Origin: Cloeon dipterum
Lineage: Eukaryota > Arthropoda > Insecta > Ephemeroptera > Baetidae
Direction of reading: 5' to 3'
Length of the DNA stretch: 64,000 bases
Assembly: GCF_949628265.1 (NCBI RefSeq)
Contig: NC_088789.1
Location: forward strand, 14,624,886 to 14,688,885
The position numbers were made by a program, and so were the translations under genes. The notes beneath the pieces were generated by a model. That model was not told the DNA's origin. It saw only the letters and a list, made by a program, of their open reading frames with translations, and made no database searches. Shown here in pieces: positions 8,594 to 49,300 of the stretch. Numbering within the stretch: position 1 is the stretch's first letter; every line of letters begins with the position of its first letter.

Positions 8594-10885
8594 ATGAAGA
8601 GAAAAAGCAACAGCGAGCTGATGGACTATGAACAGGTTTGTATTATATATATATGTACAAACACATAATATCTATAATATCATATATAGCGTCATTGGGA
8701 TAATTCCATTACATTTTTAATCATTATTTTTATACATAACTTTTGTCATTTTCAAATTAAAATCACTTTCAGTAATACAATATGTATGTATGTATGTAGG
8801 CATTTTTCCTGATGTGAAAGTTGCGATTTTTTTTTACTGAAGTTGATTTTTAATTTTCCATTTACATTTCGTGCATGCAAATCTTGTGTTTTTGGTCTGT
8901 TAAATATATTATGGAAAAGTCACAGTTTTCGCCACCCCTACTTTGACATGAGATTCTCATAAGAACTGGCGAGATGAGTAACCAGGCAGAAACTGTAGCT
9001 TTTCCATAATATATTCTTGGTTTATCCATTACAGGTGCGCCTGTCAATGTCTAGGACTTTGGAAGATAATAGACCAGTAAACGGTACACAAATTGAAAGT
9101 TTCATCCGTGTGCATTCAATTTCCTCAAAAATCAAACAATGTGAAAGACTGGACTTGCTTGTGGAGACCCTGGACAGTGAGGTTTGATGAACCCAGTGAC
9201 AATATATATATTATTTTGAAACCAAATTATATGTTGTTATTAATATTATTAAATTGTTAAAAATGTTTATTAATTTTGGTTTCATAGCAATACTACAAGG
9301 ATGGTAGAAATATAGGATGCGACAGTCGACTTGGATCCTATTTACTTTTGCTATTGTTTGCAAATAATGGAGATAGTAACTAGGTCTCAAATCCATACTA
9401 TCGTATCCTCTTGTGTCTACCATTCCTACCTGCTATCTCAAGAGTACTTTTCTTTTTAGCTAGAGCATCATGCGCGGGTCCAGTTCTTTGACAAAGCGGT
9501 TCCTAGAATGGTGAATGTTTTATACAAAATCAACCCTGGACCAATGGACACTCTTGTTGATAAATTTCGCAACCACAAAAGAGAACTGACGCTTTCTCGG
9601 AGCGAAATTGCTTGCATCTTGGCTAATGCTTTTTTCTGCTCTTACCCTGATGACACCAACATTAATTTCTCTGAGTAAGAGACATTCAATATTATTATCA
9701 TGTGTTTTATAGTTCTATATTTTCTATTCATGTGGATTTTATAGATTATACAGCAGAAGTTATGGTTGTGGATTCAATAAAGAGAAGATCAAGTGCGCTG
9801 TCACATATTTCAATGAGGTTTTTGGGAATGGTGATCAAAAGAGTAAGTCAATGAACAGAATTGTTCAATTAAATATTGCATTGTTTACTTCTTTGTATAG
9901 TGCTCCAGGAAAGAGTTACTTTTAAGAGAAACACCATCCTCACAATTCCCGACTTGATGAACTCTACTGAACCAATCATTCCATTAAATGTGATTCCTGG
10001 TGGAAGCATTAGGAAGGCGTTCGAAATGGCTCAAGTAAATTTTGCCAACAAGTAAGACTGCGTTTTAATGAGATTGAGAAGCAAAATTTTTTATATAGTG
10101 AAACATCCAGGTTCATTGGAGGGGACGTGTTGGGGTCCACTTGCCTCCGCGAGGAGATGTGGTTCATCACTTGCCCAGAGTTAATTGTATCCAGGTTCTT
10201 CTCAAAGGAAATGGAAGCCAACGAGGCTATCATTGTGGAGGGCGTTCTGCAGTATGTGGATTTCAGGGACGCCAATAGCTATTTCACCTGCCAAGGGCCC
10301 ATGGCAAAGAGTGCATTCAGAGGTCCTCACACAGTCATATCCATTGACGCTATGGACTTTTCCAATGGCATCAATGAAATTGAGCAGTATACAAAGCCCT
10401 ACGTGGACAGGGAGCTGGTCAAGGCTTTTGCTGGCTTCTCGGGAACAACAGCTAAGGTCATTGCCTCTGGAAATTGGGGTGGAGGATGCTTTAATGTATG
10501 TTAGAGATTGGCTATGAATTATGCTTTTCATAATTTTTCCAAACAGGGTGACTCAGTGCTGAAAGCCAAGATCCAAATGATTGCTGCCTCTCAAGCTGGA
10601 AAAGCGCTGTACTATTTTGCATTTTCCAAAAATGAGCTCATCAAGAAACTGGAGAATGATGTGCTTACTGGTGACAACTTCTTTCCTCAGACAGTCGGTA
10701 AGGAAAGAAAACAGTTTGATATTACGCTCCCAATTGTAACGTAACTGTAACTGATGGTATAGCATAATTTCTCAAATAAAATTTAATGTTCTGTTGCAGG
10801 CAAAGCTTATCGTCATCTTCTTCGTTTTGCCTCTCAACTTTACAATGAAAAGAAAAGATGCTCCTCGTTTAATTGGCATCATTGA
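8594..10885 (+). CDS. PARG: Poly(ADP-ribose) glycohydrolase-like protein with altered signature
   Basis: PARG cleaves ribose-ribose bonds of poly(ADP-ribose). Exons 8594-8635, 9035-9181, 9460-9674, 9745-9842, 9901-10051, 10099-10495, 10547-10697 and 10800-10885 join in phase to give 428 aa. Family marks in order: LTLSRSEIACILANAFFCSYP, here split in writing as LTLSRSEIAC / ILANAFFCSYP (helical domain, near residues 109-127); EKIKCAVTYF; QVNFAN; FIGGDVLGSTCLREEMWF (223-239); CPELIVSRFF; IDAMDF; ASGNWGGGCFNGD (340-352). The length fits the catalytic half only; the long N-terminal regulatory region of human PARG is absent. The macrodomain signature GGG-X6-8-QEE reads GGD (225-227) and REE (235-237): both catalytic Glu remain (236, 237), but the third Gly and the Gln are replaced, and GNWGCGAFGGD reads GNWGGGCFNGD. 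Activity is therefore uncertain. The start ATG is the first in the exon; the N-terminal 60 residues are poorly conserved. Confidence 0.92.
8903..9015. repeat. 31-nt-arm hairpin in PARG intron 1
   Basis: 8903-8933 (begins aatatattatggaaaag) and 8985-9015 (ends cttttccataatatatt) are reverse complements with about four mismatches, around a loop of 51 nt. It ends 19 nt before PARG exon 2. It could be a very small inverted-repeat transposon or a precursor of a small RNA; the loop is long for a microRNA. No known microRNA was recognised. Confidence 0.7.
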
Positions 10886-10978
10886 AACAACTCTTTTCAC
10901 GTTAAGAAGTTAATACTGAAAGTTTTTTTTCATTTAATTTTTTTGATACATTTTTACTCATTCATGTGAGTTTTACTA

Positions 10979-10984
10979 AATAAA
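10979..10984 (+). terminator. Poly(A) signal of PARG
   Basis: AATAAA 94 nt past the PARG stop codon; the usual distance for a short 3' UTR. Confidence 0.6.
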
Positions 10985-11402
10985 CCTTGCATATAAAATT
11001 TTCAGTTAGAAATTACTTTTTAGCCACAATCGCTCAACAATCCAAAAATAATATGACAAGGGCACACATTAAACCGCATAATTAAACTTTGAGCACACAC
11101 GATTGGTGTAGGAGAGGAAATAAGCTCTAGGTCTGCGCTGTGTGGCGGCGCACATGGGATGTAGCTAGCTGGCCAGCCGGCGCTTATTTTCTCCTTCCTG
11201 GCTGTGCCGTTCAGTCAGTCAATGTGACTCAACTGCTGCAGTTGTCTGGCGGTACCTCCCGGAGGGACAGCGGCGCGCACACACCAAGCAAAACAGCCAA
11301 CTACATTAACCCGTCAGCACCCATGCCCGACCGGCACTTGCAAATATATCTGTTATGCCAATCCCATTTGCCCTGATAAATTCTGCATAAATCAAGAGAG
11401 TA
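10985..11402. promoter_or_regulatory. Promoter and 5' UTR region of the metalloproteinase gene
   Basis: The 418 bp between the PARG poly(A) signal and the metalloproteinase start codon include a GC-rich block at about 11130-11340 (gtgtggcggcgcacatggg, cagccggcgc, ggcggtacctcccgg). No TATA box seen. Transcription probably starts in this block. Confidence 0.4.
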
Positions 11403-40119
<28,717 letters not shown>

Positions 40120-40323
40120 AAAACAGACTCTTCGTAAAGTTAATGTGATATTCTCATCTTTACTTGATAATATTTTATAAAAAAATAATTCGTATGCTAG
40201 GTATTATGTTGCATTTCGTTGTTGACTATTTTATTTAATTCGCAACCATATTTCGAAGTTGGCCATGTTATTTTAAACGTTTATTTTTTATGGTGTGATA
40301 GTACGACTTAAATTTACCTCCAG

Positions 40324-40329
40324 AATAAA
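40324..40329 (+). terminator. Poly(A) signal of the metalloproteinase gene
   Basis: AATAAA 205 nt after the stop codon. The next gene, on the minus strand, ends at 40714, so the transcripts converge with a gap of roughly 250-400 bp. Confidence 0.5.
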
Positions 40330-40590
40330 AAATATAACTGTCATAATTTATTTTGGGTAACTACAATTTCGAAATCTGTTATCCGGGTGCAAATTAAAAC
40401 AGCGTGCTTATGCGGAGTTAAATTTGTTTTCTTTGATCTCGCTTGGCGGAGTTTATATACTTTTTTGATATGAGACAATAATGTCTTACTAAAAAAGAAG
40501 ACCAACCGTGACTTAAAAATAATTTGTGCCAGTAAATGTAATTATTTATGGAAATATAATCAGATTTTTTTATGATGAAACTGTTTTGGT

Positions 40591-40596
40591 TTTATT
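40591..40596 (-). terminator. Poly(A) signal of beta-subunit copy 1
   Basis: Reads AATAAA on the minus strand, 118 nt after the copy 1 stop. Confidence 0.5.
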
Positions 40597-40713
40597 TACA
40601 TCATATTGTAACATTGCATATAAAATATATGTAATTATATTATCACAATCTGCAATGCAGCCAAACATGATAAACCTGTAGTTTTAAATAACAAAAGTAA
40701 AATTTGCAATTTT

Positions 40714-42083
40714 TTAATGAATTAATATGCGGAACTTCATATATATACCCTCTTTGTTTGAGTCGTAATTCAAATTTTTGGCCCAAGCTCTGCACTTAAT
40801 CCTGACCTCAACGTTTCCTAAAAATATTTTACCTTTATAACATTTAAATCACCACCACTTAAAAATGGAAACATACGCGTAAGATTTACCAACTGAACAG
40901 CCACCAGTGGACTCAGATAGCCTTTAGCATTCACGAAGGGATAATAGTACCCTGGGAAGCCTTTCTCAGGAATATATTTAACTTCACCCAAGTTCCTTTT
41001 ATCAATTTCCGTCACTCCTTCACAGGACACCCAAATTTTGTTCAGCTTAATTATTTACAAAAGAGAAATAAGATTAAGGTTATTTTTTAAAACTAATTTT
41101 TTCGTCACCTCTCCTTGAATGCCAATAAGTTCAGAAATGTGTTCATTTAACTCCGTGGGCATGTCTTCAGGCAATTCTTTGGTTGAGGTGTAAAATTCTG
41201 GTACCCAGTTAAAAATCTGAAATGAAATTGATATGTCAAAATCTCTGCAAATTTTATGTACAGCGTGTACTCGATTGAGCTTCAAGAAGATGCAAGGGGC
41301 TGGTTGGTTCAAAGTGTAGCCAAAGCCATCGCTTTGCTTGCAATGCTCCCATGCAGACATGTCCACAAAGCACGACTCATTCGACCTGTCTAATTGATGA
41401 TCTGAGAGTTGGCCACAATTTATTTGTTCTTGGTCTTGGGCATGCCTGTTGTAGGCTGAATGGTAAAATCTTTGTGTTAACATATATTTTAAAATTTAAA
41501 GAAAATAGTATGTGAGCAAAAATGTGATTTAATGGAATAAGTAATTTATTTATTTTAAATAATTTTACCCTTACGTTTCAAAAATGTAGCAACCTCGTCA
41601 GAGAATAAATCACTTGTACTGCTTGACTCGATATTAAGATAATCAGGATAGTCCACCCCAGTTGGCCGCATAGTAATAGCTTGAAGTTAAAACAGATAAA
41701 AGTAATAACTTAATTGAGAAATATAAGTAAAAACTTTGATACCAGGTACCTGGATTCGCTCCAATTACTGAATCATGGAGCAATCGTCGTGGGGTGGTCA
41801 TTCCGTCAATGTAGCTGCTCATGAAAACACGCCACATAGCAAAGGTGAAGCCACAGAGGAGCAAGTAAAATACGCAGTAGAACAGAATAACTTTAACTGT
41901 AAATTTCAAAATTAAAATTATTTTTATTTCCCAGTTTTAGCTATACATACCCCAACTAAGTGGTGTCCTGCCGAGGTATTTTCCCTCATTTCGATTGTAG
42001 ACAAAGGTCCGAAAATCGGATGCGAATTTTGGTTTTGCTGGTTTGATGTCCACTTGCCCACTATCATCTTGGAGTTGGAGCAT
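40714..42083 (-). CDS. nrv: Na+/K+-ATPase beta subunit (nervana-like), copy 1
   Basis: Beta subunits escort and stabilise the sodium pump alpha subunit; they are type II membrane glycoproteins. Minus-strand exons 42083-41951, 41896-41750, 41679-41575, 41455-41271, 41216-41109, 41045-40877 and 40817-40714 join in phase to 316 aa. The cytoplasmic N-terminus ends in the family motif FVYNRNEGKYLGRTPLSWG; one membrane helix follows (ILFYCVFYLLLCGFTFAMW, residues about 48-66). The ectodomain has the six conserved Cys (NCG, ESC, EHC, APC, VSC, IKC), KLNR/IFNWVPEFY, and GFPGYYYPFVN. Sequons NES and NLT are present. The C-terminus CRAWAKN...MKFRILIH is normal. It is the most divergent of the three copies. 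Upstream lies a GC-rich block at about 42490-42670 that may be its promoter. Confidence 0.93.
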
Positions 42084-44566
42084 GTTTGCTTGTTAACAAT
42101 ACACACAAGTATAGATAATATGTTACGGGCTCCCAAGAGAATGTTTCAAAATTGCAAGTTCTTTTATCGCGGAAGGAAAACCACGTTCCTGTTTAGATAA
42201 GCAAAAACGGAAAATCCAACACAGCTATAGTTATTAGCCTGCATATAAATTTCAATGCAAATTTTTAATTGTTCTAGCTCAGACTTTAACTAATCATATG
42301 TGAAATATCTAACAGTTAAGAAATCTATTTTAAAATCAATTAACGTCGTTTGCTCGCATTGTTAAGGCATTCTCAGGAGTATCAAAGCAGTGGGGGAAAT
42401 ATTTGAGCAGTTCAGGGAGCTACTACTGGCAGAGATTACAAAAAGTGGTTAATTTAAGTAACTCGAAATGCTCAAATAGCTCAACATTGAGAGTCGCACC
42501 AGCGCTGACTCACCACTTGCTGGTTTTCGCACATTTCCAGTGGCTTTAGGGACAAAAGTCTGGCGTTTCAATAAAAGACCTCGGTGCGGGGAGGCAAAGA
42601 GATGGCCACATTGGGCCCAAGCTCCTCTGCGGCCACTCGGGGCCCCCTGTTATCCGCTCGGCAGAGTTATTGGGACTTATAGCTTATAGCCCACACGAAA
42701 AGTGCTGAGCAGAGGTAACAAACTTTAATAATTTCTTTGACTGTGATAAGAACAATGTTACCATGTCTCAAAGCCGTCAAAGCAAAAGCGAGCAGTGAAC
42801 GGAGAAATCCAGTATATATCTTGTCTCTTTTACACTTTTAGTGTTTAATAAAAAGCTTTCATTAATTTTTAAAAACTACAAGATGCTGGCTTTGGTGAAA
42901 TTTATTATATCTAAATATTAATGTGCGAAAGCATAAACGGCTTATCCTTTAGATGTGTTGTTGATGAGTAATTTGAATTTGCTAATTTTGAGCACAGGAA
43001 AATGATTAAAATCGCGTCACAAAGAGTATTATTTTTACTTTGATTCACCATGTTGTGGACGTGGACCGGTAGTAGATATTTGCAGCTGCTTAATAAAAAG
43101 TGCAAGCATTGCCCAAGAATTTGCACCTATTTAAGATCGCGGATTGAAAAACGTCATCTGCCGGTGAGCCAAGGAACACACTTGATAAATCAGGTCCCGT
43201 TTTTGATTACCTTCGGGCTATTTTCAGGTGAGTTTTGGCGAACCAGTTAGGCAAGCGCAATATTGCCTGTGTCACCGCGGGAGTGAAGAGAGGCATAATA
43301 TGCAATTTTGGAAGATGGACCACCCTGGGAATATTGTGGAATCAGGAAATGTTTATAAAGTTCAACTTTTAAATATTTAGCCAATTCCTTAGACTTGAAT
43401 TTTTTAAGAATATATTATTAGCTGTTTCTCTTTGCCGATGATATTGTCCTAACTTGTGAGATGTTGAGTATATTATATATAGATCTCGTTACGTTTATGA
43501 AATGATTTCAATTTATATGTTACACCGACTTAAAAAAATATATTTAACTTACCAGAGACTGATGTATGCAAAACATTTTATGAATCAAAGAAAACGGATA
43601 GACTGTTAATTTGTGCTGAAGTCTTTTTTTTTTGCTCTTTTTATCCCTGTCCGAGGACCGGAGGACCGGGAAGGGCGCGCACTTTCGAGACCGAAACTAT
43701 GATTAATGAGAACTAGCGCGTGGCCCAGATTTCCTTATAGATATATAATTACACGATTTGCTTGTCATGGCTATCAATATTTTATGTAGTGTGATACAAA
43801 CTTTTCATTATGAACCTAATAACTATTGTAGATGTAATTTCTGTGGCGAGATGACTGGTGAAAAATATCACATTCAACAGTGTTCAGCAAGAAAAATGAC
43901 TTAGAGATGATGCAAAAATTGATCAATTAGAGATTTAGTGTTGCACACGCAAATATTGCGTTTAATAAATTGATAAGATCGTGGACGGAAAATAGCACTT
44001 TGGTTGCATAAATATAGCGCATTTCAGTTAAACAGATATGAGGAACAAAAGCAAATAATTAAAATCTGTTTCCTTTATGACTCGATTTTAGACATTTTCC
44101 TTAGCTCAAAATTAGCAAAATTTACTCTATAACGACGTTGCAACTTTATTTTAATCGTGAAAGGCAAGGCATTTAAGTATCACGGAAGTAAATTTAGGCC
44201 TGATCCAAATGACGAGTCGATTTATTTATTTCGTGTTTTATTGTTTTTTCTCTTCAGAGATGGGTGACCCCATGATAGCGAGAGGCAAAACTAAAACGTG
44301 TGTCCCAATCTCATAGGCCCACGAGCCTCACTCAATGGGAGAGTCCCAGCAGTAGTGCAGGAAAGGACCACCTCACGTCTCACGTAATTTCCGAGGTCTT
44401 TTAATGAAATACATCCTTTGGAATTCCCACATGATGAAAATTTTACTTGATTTTGTGTTTTTTTTTGTCAGTCATGTTTAGTGACTATGGAATTACTTTA
44501 AAAATAAAAATGTTGAAGAGAATAAAATACTTCGTATATATTTTAATTGAACAACAACAAACGCCT
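42084..44566. other. Intergenic region between beta copies 1 and 2
   Basis: No gene recognised. Contains the GC-rich stretch near 42490-42670 (caccagcgctgactcacc, ggccactcggggccccctg), a likely promoter for copy 1, and two isolated GC-rich patches at 43645-43690 and 44255-44400. The rest is AT-rich. No tRNA or other RNA gene was seen. Confidence 0.5.
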
Positions 44567-44572
44567 TTTATT
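44567..44572 (-). terminator. Poly(A) signal of beta-subunit copy 2
   Basis: Reads AATAAA on the minus strand, 77 nt after the copy 2 stop. Confidence 0.55.
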
Positions 44573-44648
44573 GCTTCATCCGCAGTTTTTAATTTATATG
44601 CAATGAAACATTTTTGATCTGAGGCGGACACTATAGACCTTTTTGAGT

Positions 44649-46353
44649 TCACTCGACGAATATTTGGAACTTGACGGACGCTGTTCCCTCTCTTTTATCA
44701 TACACCGTGTTCTTGGCCCACAATCTGCACTCAACCTTTATAATCACACCAGCTGAAATTTTTTAACTTTATTATCAGCCATTAAAAAATTTAAAACGCT
44801 TACGCGTTGGGCGAACAAAGTGAAGGGCAATCAAGGGACTCAGATAACCCTCTGTATTTACGTACGGGTAGTAGTAACCTGGGAAACCTTGGTCGGGAAG
44901 GTATTTGAGCTTTCCAATATGTTCCTTGTCATCTGGTAGCTCTCCATCGCAAGTTACCCAAACCATGTTCAGCTACGCATTAAAGACTCGTTATTTTGGA
45001 GATTATTGGGTTCGTTCATTTTATAACCTTTTCTGGCTCGGTCACACTGAGTTGCGTGATATGTTCTTTCAAACTTTTAGGCATGTCCTCGGGTAGTTCG
45101 TCGGTCGAGTTGTAATATTCTGGCACCCAGTCGAAAATCTGGAAAAAGCGCACCATTAATGTAAAATGCTTGTTTGGTCGGCGTGCGTTTATCGCACTCG
45201 GTTCAGTTTGAGAAAGACGCAGGGGGCCGACTGGTTGTAGCCATAGCTGTGCTGCGCCGTGCAAGGGTCCCATTGCGAGATGTCAACCGAGCAGGATGTC
45301 AGCGTGCGATCCTTAGGCATCCGCTCGAAATCGCAGATTTCCCTTTGTTGACCCAGTAAATCGTTGTATGCTAAGTACAAAAGCGAAAAGAAAGGAAAAA
45401 GAAATTCACACGCATGTAATTCTTGAAATTTTAAATGATCGAATGGTTTGGCTCTGCACGGATTAACTGATGAGTATAGATTGCTATTTGTGAAAATTCG
45501 AAAGAAAAAATGAATAAATAACACGTTCTTATACTTTTAAAATTTCACTAGTCCATCCTGAATATACATTCGCGCAGAGCTGATTGTGAGCCATTTCAAA
45601 TTTCAAGAAAATAAATGGCTTTCAGTATGTATTCAATGAATATAAAAATATATAATAGCTCACAGCTTTTTAACGTTCTAAATAATATATAGCAAAGGAA
45701 ATTTTCTTAAATTATTTTTAGGAAAAACTATGAACTTCTTTTGGTTTTTTGATTTGCGAAAAAAAACCTTACTTACGTTTCAAAAATTCATCCAACTGCT
45801 TGATGTACCTAATTTGAGTGCGGAATTTTGTATTGATGATCAGCAGAGTAAAGTGATTTTCAGTATTATGACTCAATGGTCTATTCCCAAGGCCTTAAGA
45901 GTTTGGAATCAATTTCAGTTGCCAAAATTTTAATCTGAAATACCTGGGTTAGTTCCAATTCTTGATTCATCGAGTGTCCACCGCGGGCTTACACTTCCCT
46001 CGATATAATTGTGCAGGAAAAAATACATCAAGGAAACTGACATTCCAGCCAAGCACGCATAGAAGATGCAGTAGAAGAGCAAAATCTTTGCTGCGTGCAA
46101 CAGGGAATTAGTGAGTGTGATTTATAACTTTTGCATGAAACAATCAATGTTAAAATCTAATTAAAATTAGGATACTCCTTTCCTTACCCCAGCTGGAGGG
46201 TGTCCTGGTGAAAAAAGCGCCCGTCTTTGTATCATAGATAAATTTGCCGATGGTTTCGCACGCGGTCAACTCATCTGGCCTCACGAAGTGCATTCCCGCT
46301 GCCATCTCCTGTGGGGCAGGTGTGCCATTTTGCTTGGCTCCTTTTTTCGCCAT
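44649..46353 (-). CDS. nrv: Na+/K+-ATPase beta subunit (nervana-like), copy 2
   Basis: Minus-strand exons 46353-46188, 46090-45944, 45893-45777, 45370-45198, 45138-45028, 44972-44804 and 44752-44649 join in phase to 328 aa. N-terminus of 55 residues ending FIYDTKTGAFFTRTPSSWG, then a membrane helix (ILLFYCIFYACLAGMSVSLMY, here residues about 58-78; written in two parts as ILLFYCIFYAC and LAGMSVSLMY). Six ectodomain Cys are kept (ICD, TSC, DPC, APC, VTC, VEC). Also present: KLNR/IFDWVPEYY, GFPGYYYPYVN, and a tail CRLWAKN...VKFQIFVE. Sequons NQS and NST. Exon layout equals copy 1, including the extra intron after KLNR. The donor after exon 5 (AAG/GTTATA) is weak, yet the join to LNMVWVTC is what the family demands. 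Exon 3 encodes the least conserved part and was placed by phase and by the GLGNRP start. Confidence 0.93.
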
Positions 46354-49300
46354 ATTTCACCTTTATCTTTTCCCAGCCGAAGTATACTCGTTGGGCCCTA
46401 AAAAACGAGTGAGTGAGCTGCAGAACTGCTTGCTTTGAGCGAAATTTGTCTTCGTCGAGGGTGTCCTGATTTCGTCGCGGATAAGCGGTCGGTGATAAGT
46501 GCAAATGAGTGGATTCCCTCTATGCGTTTGTAACCTTTGTTAATCCAACGTCACAAAATACGCGTGCACTTAAACCGGGATTTGACTTTAGGTATATATA
46601 CAAGACGTATTTTTTTCTAAATGTATATATATGTGCCAAAAAACGACAGTTTAATGCAGCTATTATGTTTCTTGATTGATTTTAAAGGCCAACTGGCAAC
46701 GTTTAAATTTATTAGTTCCCCTGAAATAATGTATTTCAAATGTAAATTTTTAAATTTGGTTTTTCATTGACTAGGCACTCAGCCAAATATTCAGGATACA
46801 TTTTTACTTTCTTCTATCTCTAAATTGTTTAAAAAAAGCCTCAAATTTTGTTAAAATGTAGGTGGTGTGAGGGGGACAAGACTAAGGTGGTGTCTGTTTT
46901 TCAAATGGCTATAAAATGTTTACTCTCAAAATTTGTCAGAACACAAAAATATTTTATCATTTATACACATTTTTAAATTAAAAGTCGAATAAAATTATGC
47001 TTGCATATTATTTTCTATTTGATTTTACTTGCTTGGCGCAATTTACTCATATTATCTATGAATATATAAACAGTGCTGCTATGAGAGCTGAATCTGCCTG
47101 AAGTTCAAAATTGGTAACTGATGTGCAACGTGCGTGCAGCAGATCGCGCTTTTGTGAGAACAGCAACGATTGGATGATCGAGTTAGTTTTCGAGTGCTCT
47201 CTGCTTTCGCTTTCGGCCGGCTGTTTCGCCCCTTAGTTGTGGTGACCGATTTATTGCGTCGGGATCAAAGTATTTTCGAGTTTCCGTGTCTTCGTCTATG
47301 CTCTTTTCGGTGGAACTTCAACAGTTTGATCCGCACATAAGTAGCAAACTTCTTGTTATGTGTAAAAATCCGGCTTAACAACCATCTGTAGTGGTGATGT
47401 GTTTGGAACGCCTCTTACAACTGCAGTACATTCGTGAGTACGCATTTTCAATTAATATGTATTTAATATTTCAAGTTTATTAGCATTTTAGAAATGAAGT
47501 TACCAAAATCATTTTAAACTTAATATTGCGTGTTACGTTAAATCAACTCAGTCTACAACTATGTTATATTAAATTTATTAGAAACACTTCAATTCGACGA
47601 CGACGTTCCTTCCTTCTGTAGGGAAATTATCAACATCATCTGTTAGAATGTATGTATCATAGATGAAATTTTGATTATGGTTAGGAATATACCTAAGTCA
47701 AGATTTTTAAATGTGTAAGTTTATAATACAAAATACTGATTAAATATATCTCATAAGTTAACTCGAAATGTAACAAAAAAGGTTTCAACGTGTTATAGAC
47801 ATCTGAGCCAGCCGACTCAGCTCCCCCTGAAGTGCAAAAACTGTTTTAAACGGTTTTTTATGCAATTTTGCGCATTTATTTTAAAACATGCATTTTTAGG
47901 GAAGATAAAAAATTCCCATGATGGATAACCAAAAATAGGAATTTACACAAAATTCTTAAAACAAACTTAAATTATGATAATTTGAAAGGAAAAACACAGA
48001 TGTATTACAAAAATATTCATAATTAACTTTACTTTTCCGTCTATTTTAAAGCATGAAACGCAACTTATAGCTTACCAGGGTTCACCAATTTTGCAATGTG
48101 CAAAATCGATCGAACCACTGATTTTGCGTAAAAAACCATCGGGAAAATCCACCAGTTTTAGGTGAAACCAGTGGTTTTTTACTGCTTTTCTTTTACTGCT
48201 TGGTTTTTTTATAGCATCATGATAATTTTTTTTAATAAAAATGATTGAATGTGTTTCGGAAAAAACGCGCAAAATTGCAGAAAACCCGCAAAAATACAGT
48301 TTCTTTTGCAATGTGGTGTTTCCAGGAAAAATGCGGCATTTTGGGATCTCTGCAGTTACAGCGTGTTACAATTAAGTTTGGATTTGTGCGTAGCCTTTCC
48401 TGATGTAATTCACTTTCAGTAATGGAAAATTTTCAATTTGATGAATTTTGAGATTTTTGAAAATTTTAAGTATACATAAATACTGGCCCAAAATTGATTT
48501 AAAAAAATACAATTTTTGCTCAATTTATAGCTGCGATAAATGATTTTTAGGCACTGTTCAATGAGACAAACTGTCGATGAACATGTTTGATTTTCCAGGA
48601 AAAATTAAAAATGTTCCCACCTCAAGTAAAAAATCATGAGACTTTTCCGGAAGTAAAAAATGACCTATCCATCGATTCGTCTATATCACAATTGAATGAC
48701 AACTAACTTCACAATTGAAGTATGTATTCCCATATTAAATCATTTGGAGCTGCATAACTCGCGAAGTCAGCTCCTGGAAAAAATTCCCCTAATTAATTTG
48801 TTGGATGTGACACGATTTCAATTATTTCACCAAGAACTAAAACGTTGAGTCCTAAGAGTGCCCTTGTCAGAAATTAAGTCGATACCTCTCATAATGTTTT
48901 TAATAAAAACTTAATATATTTAGATCAGAATTGCACCTAAATGCATTTTTTGGAAATAAAATATTACTTAACACTACAATGACTGAGCAGTTGTGGATAG
49001 TATGTGTCTGAAATATACAAACATCATGAATTGGTGTGAAATGTACTGTAGATATAAAAGGAAGGAAAACAATAAAATTTCCCTGCGACAGATTTTCTTA
49101 CTAAAAATCTGGGATATTTATTATCTGTTTCGTACATCTTTTCATACAGTATGGGCACAAATAATTAAAATAGTACGTCAGCGTCATCTCATAACAATTA
49201 AAATAGTTCATAAATCATCGCGTTCAATAATTTACTGACGCATAGTAGTCTGGCCAAAATTACAGAGCGCGTGTGCGTCGTCGAGAACAGATTCGGGATC

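Noticed and set aside
8764..8802. Short ATGT microsatellite
   Set aside because: Only about four units; ordinary simple repeat in an intron.
10185..10531. Second plus-strand frame and a minus-strand frame over PARG exon 6
   Set aside because: Only the frame with GNWG and EEMWF matches PARG; the others are shadows.
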